Origin: Hormiphora californensis
Taxonomy: Eukaryota > Ctenophora > Tentaculata > Cydippida > Pleurobrachiidae
Length of the DNA stretch: 64,000 nt
NCBI GenBank assembly: GCA_020137815.1
Contig: CM035362.1
Span: 4,306,008 to 4,370,007, forward strand
Direction of reading: 5' to 3'
The position numbers and the translations under genes are program-made. Of this stretch, positions 27,814-64,000 are shown in pieces; positions within the stretch are counted from its first letter, which is position 1; every line of letters begins with the position of its first letter. Under the pieces are notes generated by a model that ran no database searches, was not told the DNA's origin, and worked only from the letters and a program-made list of their open reading frames with translations.

Positions 27814-27961
27814 GTGCTTGTCCTGCGAGGCTAGTTTTACTGCTCTTTGCAGATCTCCTCCCCACCCGTGCTGCATACTGCTCAATGTTCACTCTCGTAT
27901 CTACCACTGCGTTAGCGAGGGTGATCGAGAATTCAGTGTAGGGGGTCTCATCCTTCAGCAA
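27814..27961 (-). CDS. Orphan exon, possibly of the Furry gene
   Basis: 148 bp with acceptor ctcctcag and donor GCAC/gtgagta; the open frame begins LLKDETPYTEFSITLANAVV. It begins in phase 0, as needed after the last recognised Furry exon (33971-34119), and lies on the same strand. The sequence itself is not recognisably Furry. A degenerate copy of its first ~45 bp with acceptor lies at 28455-28502. Confidence 0.5.
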
Positions 27962-27965
27962 CTGA

Positions 27966-28405
27966 GGAGAGATGAGGTGTTAGAGGTGTAAGGGGAGAGA
28001 TGAGGTGAGGTGAGGTGTTAGGGGAGAGATGAGGTGAGATGAGGTGTTAGAGGAGAGATGAGGTGTTAGGGGAGAGATGAGGTGAGGTGAGGTGTTAGGG
28101 GAGAGATGAGGTGAGGTGAGGTGTTAGAGGAGAGATGAGGTGTTAGGGGAGAGATGAGGTGAGGTGAGGTGTAAGGGGAGAGATGAGGTGAGGTGAGGTG
28201 TTAGGGGAGAGATGAGGTGAGATGAGGTGTTTGGGGAGGGATGAGGTGAGATGAGGTGTTTGGGGAGGGATGAGGTGTTTGGGGAGAGATGAGGTGAGAT
28301 GAGGTGTTTGGGGAGGGATGAGGTGTTAGGGGAGAGATGAGGTGAGATGAGGTGTTTGGGGAGGGATGAGGTGAGATGAGGTGTTTGGGGAGAGGCTAGG
28401 TGAGG
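27966..28405 (-). repeat. Minisatellite GAGATGAGGTGTTAGGGGA next to a 3' splice site
   Basis: About twenty units of ~20-28 bp lie between the orphan exon and its degenerate copy. On the gene strand they form an extended pyrimidine tract leading to the acceptor. Confidence 0.9.
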
Positions 28406-29033
28406 AGAAGAGAGGTGTTAGGACTTAGGAGAGGGGAGGAGGTAGAAGGAGAGGATGGTTGGCAAGGGTGATTGAGGGTGTTTCATCTTTTAGAAACTGG
28501 GGAGTGGGGAGAATAAAGGATTGATAAACTGAGAAGACGTGGAGATGGGATCATCATGGAATCGATAAATTGTCAGATCCATGATTAATCTGCTGTCTTC
28601 GACTTATTTCATCTAAACCAACCTATCTATAACTCGCACATGATGCTATCTCAGATCGTTATTGCCAGGCAAACAGAAGCACGTGCACTATCTAGACTCG
28701 AGACTCTCGCAATATCCGGGAAAACTAATTTGGCAAGGGTAAGAGATGGATAGAGAGATAGCAAGTGAGAGAGAGAGGGAGAGATGGTGAGATCTGATCT
28801 GAGATCGTAGGATAGAAAGCGATAACGAGCGACACATGTGCATTGGGCGTTGTTAAGCTGTCGCGTGGATTTGGGGGAAAGCTAATAGTTGATCACAACA
28901 AGTTTCTAGTTTTGCGAAAAGTTTCTTGAATTCTCCGATTGACCAGTTAGCAGTTACCACTTAGTTACCACTTGGTTGCCACTTGATTATACCACTTGGT
29001 TACCACTTGGTTACCACATATCAGTCAACGGCA

Positions 29034-32000
29034 ATGATTGTGTTCCTGGTTCTAGCTAGTGCCCTACTAGCACTAACGCAAGGTAAGCTATTTGGTCCCA
29101 CTCTGTCAGGCCAATGCTCTGACCACAGTTCTCGCGAGAATGGGTCAGGCCAATGCTCTGACAGGTCAGGCCAATGCTCTGACAGGTCAGGCCAATGCTC
29201 TGACCACATTTTAGCGCTCTCCGCAAAATGAGAATAGGGTCAAGCCAACACTCTGACAGGTCCCACATTGGTACAATGATTTCGTAACCAAGAGTTTACT
29301 GAAGTGACTGATGTCTTACTCGACCCTCTTTCCGTGCGATCCACCCGCTTTTTAACAAAATGGATTTGAACATTACAAGCAAGATGAAATTCACTCATCT
29401 TGTATTCCCCCAGGTTCACATGTCACAAAATATCAAGGTCTCCCTTCAGGTGATTTCTTATCAAGGTATCGGAGGCTACAGTGGAAGATAGTTGAGCGTG
29501 ACGTCATGATCCCTTGGAATCTTGACACAACTCCCATCTTCATTCGGACCAACTTCACAGACTATTTAAAGGACTATAAGGACTCAATAAACTTCAGGGT
29601 TTACGATGAAACTGAGAAGAACAGAGCAAGTATAGTGATACACTATGCTTCAAACCTCGAAAATGGTATTCGTCCGTTAAAGTACAAGATTGGAAACTGC
29701 TCTACCAAGTTTACGGTGTTCACCATCCAACCGAATGCCAGCCAGGACATGCTCTGGAAGATTGCCAAGACCAAAACCTCCCTATTAATCTCAAGTGATG
29801 GGGTTGAGTTGCTTAATTTCACTTTTGTGGACGGCAGCAGTATAAAAACATCATCATGTGTATCTTCATGGAAGACTGTACAAGGTTTGGAGTTTCTGGG
29901 ATGGCTGGACACGGTAGGCAAAACAGACCACGCATCCTTGTTCTACAAAAGCCCGGATAGCACAGGTAAGATCTTGTTATAATGACGATCTTAGCGAAGC
30001 GAAAAGAGTTGGAATATCAATGTGGGACTCATATCGTGAGTTCATTGAACAGGAACCGACCAATCAGAACTCGTTATTTTTGGTCCCTGACTGTTTTAAA
30101 AAAGGGGAAGGGGGAAAAAATTTAGATTCGGTGGTGGGGTTTCCCCAAATAGAAAACAAAATTTTTTCCCAAAAAAACTTAGGAAAAATAAATTGGGACA
30201 GAAAAAAAAAGGGGGGGGGGGGGGATAAAAAAGAAAAAAAGTTTTAAAAAAAAAAAAAACGACGGGGGAGGTAAAGAGCCCGGAAACCGAGATAGAAAAA
30301 ATGGCCCTAAAAGGGGCTTATAAAACACGGATAAATAAAAAGGGGGAAAAGGGGGGTTTTCTTGGCGGGGCGGTTTTCCCGTGGGAAAAGAGAAAAAGTG
30401 GAAGAAGGGAAATTTTGGGAAATTTTTTTTAGGAAACCTGGGCCTGGCCCAAAAAAAACCGTTTTGGGGCATGAAAGGTTTAGAAAGAACTTAAAAAGAT
30501 TTGGATGAAAAAAAGGGGGAATAAAAAAAAAGGTAAAAACCCCCAAAACCGGGGGAAATCCCCAAAAAAAAAGAAAAAAACAAGAAATTTTGGAGAGGTT
30601 GGTAACCCCGGGAAAAAAAAGGTTTTTTTAAAAACAAAAAAAAACCAAAAACAAAAAAAACAAAAAAAAAACAAAAAAAAAAAAAACAAACCAAAAACAA
30701 ATAAACAAAAGGGGGCCGGGCCCCGGCCTGCGGGGGGTTTCCGGGGGGCGCGCGGGGGTTTTTTGGGGGGGCGCTGCGGTTTTTGGGGGGGGGCTGGGGT
30801 TTTGGGCCGCTCGGGGGTTTTTGGGGCGGGCTCGGGTTGGGGGGCCCTCCGCGGGGTTTTTTTTGGGGCCCTTCGGCGTCTGGGGGGCGGCGGTGGCCGG
30901 GGTTTCCCTTGGGGGTTGGGAAGGGGGTTTTGGATTTGGGGGTTTTTCCCAACTTTTAAAACCCGGGGAGTGGGAGAAAAAAGGGATTGAAAAACCCTGA
31001 GAAAGACGGGGGAATGGGATCTCTTTGGAATCGATAAATTGTCGGGATCCATGATAAATCTGCTTTCTTCGACTTATTTCATCAAAACCAACCTATCTAA
31101 AACCGCACATAAATTCTATCCCAATCGTTTTTTTTTGCCACCCAAAACAAAGCACGTCCATCTAACTCGGACTCTCCCCAATATCCGGGAAAAACAAATT
31201 TTGGGCAAGGGTAAGAGATGGATAAGAGATACAAGTGAGAGAGAGGGGGGAAGATGGTGAGACTGATCTGAACCCGTAGGTAAAAGCGATAACGAGCGAC
31301 CCATGGGAAAATTGGGCGTTTTTAAGCTGTCGCGTGGATTTGGGGGGAAAACTAATAGGTTTACACAAAAATTTTCAGTTTTGCGAAAAGGTTTTTTTGA
31401 ATTCTCCCTTTTACCATTTGCAAGTTACCAAATTAGTTCCCCCCTTGGTTTTCCACTTTATTATACCACTTGGGGTTTACCCTTGTTTTCCCCTATCAGT
31501 TTAAAAAGGCCAAAGATTGTGTTCCTGGTTCTAGCTAGTGCCCTACTAGCACTAACGCAAGGTAAGCTATTTGGTCCCACTCTGTCAGGCCAATGCTCTG
31601 ACCACAGTTCTCGCGAGAATGGGTCAGGCCAATGCTCTGACAGGTCAGGCCAATGCTCTGACAGGTCAGGCCAATGCTCTGACCACATTTTAGCGCTCTC
31701 CGCAAAATGAGAATAGGGTCAAGCCAACACTCTGACAGGTCCCACATTGGTACAATGATTTCGTAACCAAGAGTTTACTGAAGTGACTGATGTCTTACTC
31801 GACCCTCTTTCCGTGCGATCCACCCGCTTTTTAACAAAATGGATTTGAACATTACAAGCAAGATGAAATTCACTCATCTTGTATTCCCCCAGGTTCACAT
31901 GTCACAAAATATCAAGGTCTCCCTTCAGGTGATTTCTTATCAAGGTATCGGAGGCTACAGTGGAAGATAGTTGAGCGTGACGTCATGATCCCTTGGAATC

Positions 32001-33732
32001 TTGACACAACTCCCATCTTCATTCGGACCAACTTCACAGACTATTTAAAGGACTATAAGGACTCAATAAACTTCAGGGTTTACGATGAAACTGAGAAGAA
32101 CAGAGCAAGTATAGTGATACACTATGCTTCAAACCTCGAAAATGGTATTCGTCCGTTAAAGTACAAGATTGGAAACTGCTCTACCAAGTTTACGGTGTTC
32201 ACCATCCAACCGAATGCCAGCCAGGACATGCTCTGGAAGATTGCCAAGACCAAAACCTCCCTATTAATCTCAAGTGATGGGGTTGAGTTGCTTAATTTCA
32301 CTTTTGTGGACGGCAGCAGTATAAAAACATCATCATGTGTATCTTCATGGAAGACTGTACAAGGTTTGGAGTTTCTGGGATGGCTGGACACGGTAGGCAA
32401 AACAGACCACGCATCCTTGTTCTACAAAAGCCCGGATAGCACAGGTAAGATCTTGTTATAATGACGATCTTAGCGAAGCGAAAAGAGTTGGAATATCAAT
32501 GTGGGACTCTCATCGTGAGTTCATTGAACAGGAACCGACCAATCAGAACTCGTTATTTAGGTCACGTGACTGGTTATCAGCCAATCAAGGACCAGTATTT
32601 CCAGATTCGGTCGGTTCCAGTCATTGAATAAGGAAAACTAATCCCTCCTTCTCCCTATAAAGACTGGTCAGCTGTAAAGAGAGATATCACTGTGCCCTGG
32701 GACCTAGAAAACACCCCTTTACTTATCAACACAACGAGCGAGCTGGGGAGTGGAGAACTGATACGGGTAAGGATATTTTACCTAGAGACCAGGAACCGAC
32801 CGAATCAGGAAAAACTGGTCCCTGATTGGCTGATAACCAGTCACGTGACCTAAATAACGAGTTCTGATAGGTTGTTTACTTGTTTGGGTCGGTTCCTGCT
32901 AGAGACATCCGTAGTAGTCAAGCTGTTCCGACCCAAGACAAAGGGTCATATTATATCGTTGTCTATATTTTTCAGGTACAATTCTTGGAACTGCAAGGCT
33001 CAGAAAATACAACCTTGTTTGGGATCATGATCAAGTTTGATGCCAAGAACTTCAAGTACAAGATTTGGCCATGTATAAAACAGGCCGAGGAATACCAGAA
33101 TTTCACTATCCAGCCTCCGGAATCACTCAACAAAACCTGGACAATCACCAAAAAAGAAAGCTATATTATAATTACGTGTAATGGAGTGAATGTATTGGAG
33201 TATATGTTTGTTGGTAATACTCGGTGTCAATCCAAACTAGAGGTTGGTTGACAAACAAACAAACAAACAAACAAACAAACAAAAAAACAAACAAACAAAC
33301 AAACAAATAAACAAACAAACAAACAAACAAATAAACAAACGGGGGGGGGGGGCGCTGAAGTTTTTGAAGCAGCCTTCAAAAACTTCAAAAACTAAATAAA
33401 ATGGATAGGAAACTTCAACTTCAGCCCCCCTGCTTCCAAACAAACAAAGTAACAAACAAACAAACAATCTACAGGGAGATGTGGTGGATGGTATACTCTT
33501 TACTGGAGAGTCTGTACTAGACCCGGCCGATTGGGATACTGCATCAACCTACTACGGAACCGATGGAAAACAAGGTAACCATGGTAACCAAGTTAACCAA
33601 GTTAACCAGGGTAACAATGTTAACTGCATTATTCATATACGGAGGAACAAGCTCTCCCACTCTCTTCAATCCCATTTGCTTGCTGTTTGGTGCAACGAAA
33701 TAGACCTCATAAAAACGAAATGGACCTCATAA
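29034..33732 (+). CDS. Secreted protein with two related all-beta-looking domains, unknown function
   Basis: I do not recognise the family. Exons: 29034-29082 (signal peptide MIVFLVLASALLALTQ), 29414-29965, 32663-32766, 32976-33242, 33475-33574, or reading on to a stop at 33732; all joins are in phase. Two repeats of one domain are visible: first QWKIVERDVMIPWNLDTTP ... LLISSDGVELLNFTF ... HASLFY; second DWSAVKRDITVPWDLENTP ... IIITCNGVNVLEYMF ... DTASTYY. Each carries paired Cys and many N-glycosylation sites (NFT, NCS, NAS, NKT). The pattern suggests an extracellular beta-sandwich or lectin-like module (inference). The gene sits antisense between Furry exons. A second, identical copy of exons 1-2 (31515-32556) follows a corrupted block, so exon number is doubtful; the copy has AAG in place of the start ATG. 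Confidence 0.65.
30078..31514. other. Low-quality sequence block
   Basis: Full of inflated A, G and C homopolymers. 30078-30200 reads as a corrupted version of 32557 onward, and 30950-31514 as a corrupted version of 28490-29037. This is what uncorrected single-read sequence looks like. Reading frames here (for example Pro- or Lys-rich ones) are meaningless. Confidence 0.85.
31515..32556 (+). repeat. Near-identical copy of 29036-30077 (offset 2479)
   Basis: Exons 1 and 2 of the secreted-protein gene with their intron repeat almost base for base, introns included. Together with the corrupted block before it, an assembly duplication is more likely than a real one. Confidence 0.85.
32529..32620. 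mobile_element. hAT-like MITE, 92 bp
   Basis: Ends CAGGAACCGACC and GGTCGGTTCCAG with the 8-bp duplication TCATTGAA. Slightly shorter than the 109-bp family norm because of an internal deletion near the left end. Confidence 0.9.
32790..32898. mobile_element. hAT-like MITE, 109 bp
   Basis: Flanked by the 8-bp duplication CTAGAGAC; inserted in an intron of the secreted-protein gene. Confidence 0.92.
33250..33340. repeat. (CAAA)n microsatellite
   Basis: Starts 8 bases after the donor at 33242. (TTTG)n runs stand in the same place after a donor in both pentraxin-like genes. Confidence 0.9.
33341..33428. mobile_element. Small inverted repeat with poly-G end
   Basis: 12 G then CGCTGAAGTTTTTGAAG at the left; CTTCAACTTCAGCCCCCC at the right. 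No clear target duplication. It may be a shortened relative of the poly-G-ended foldbacks. Confidence 0.45.
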
Positions 33733-33970
33733 AAAGTGTTGGCTAGGGCGCAAAATATAAATTGACTTCAACGATCTATCCCATCTTAACCAAGATATCC
33801 TAGCATGAACTTCATTCTTCCACCCTCTAACTTCCCTATCAACTCCTATTCTTTTGTGTTTTTAATAACCGGCTCAAATCTTTGCCTGCCAATCTCTTGT
33901 CCAAATATCATAATTAAGGATTGCTATGGTAACTAGTTTGTGGTAACCATGGTTACCATACCATACTCAC

Positions 33971-63890
<29,920 letters not shown>

Positions 63891-64000
63891 CTGTGTGGGG
63901 GGGGGTAGTGAGTTATTTAGGAGTCTCTAATAAAGTTGTGACCTGTCACTGCAGTAGTCCCTATATCGCCATTCAATAAATCCTGTTATGTAGGTACAGT

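Noticed and set aside
30179-31052. Pro-rich and Gly-rich frames
   Set aside because: Lie in corrupted sequence with inflated homopolymers.

Overview
This window looks like nuclear DNA of an animal, most likely an early-branching or marine invertebrate. The genes are split into many short exons by GT-AG introns of tens to thousands of bases, and the recognisable products (Na,K-ATPase beta subunit, soluble-guanylate-cyclase-like protein, ENPP phosphodiesterase, Furry, pentraxin-like proteins) are animal families. No bacterial, viral, rRNA or tRNA features were found. The species cannot be named from the sequence alone.

Layout. 1-3438: no confident gene. 3439-9221 (minus): six-exon ATP1B-like gene. 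9222-9767: short head-to-head spacer. 10-26.6 kb (plus): guanylate-cyclase-like gene, seventeen exons joining in frame from 11201 to 26557, with no heme (H-NOX) domain found. Its 5.6 kb sixth intron (counting from 12-kb exon order; 16267-21863) contains a complete seven-exon ENPP-like gene on the opposite strand (18874-21403). 27.8-63.9 kb (minus): a large Furry (FRY/FRYL-like) gene entering from the right edge. Its introns hold other genes: two pentraxin-like genes on the plus strand (56.6-61.8 kb), a one-exon Cys-rich secreted protein on the minus strand (38.1-38.8 kb) and a two-domain secreted protein on the plus strand (29.0-33.7 kb). Introns and spacers are packed with (GA)n and (TTTG)n runs, minisatellites and many foldback or MITE-like elements (109-bp hAT-like, pogo-like, TTAA-type, 9-bp-TSD type, a small Helitron, and elements ending in runs of 9-12 G).

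The most unusual theme is that tandem duplications are repeatedly anchored on exon-intron borders. At about twenty junctions in four genes, the last bases of an exon plus its splice site have been copied from once to about forty times into the intron. The extreme case is the ATP1B exon 1 donor array.

Two blocks (30.08-31.51 kb and about 39.17-42.26 kb) read like uncorrected long-read sequence (homopolymer expansions, lost bases). The first joins two near-identical copies of the same 1.04 kb. Gene structure there is unreliable; part of Furry and the tandem copy of the secreted-protein gene should be read with that in mind.
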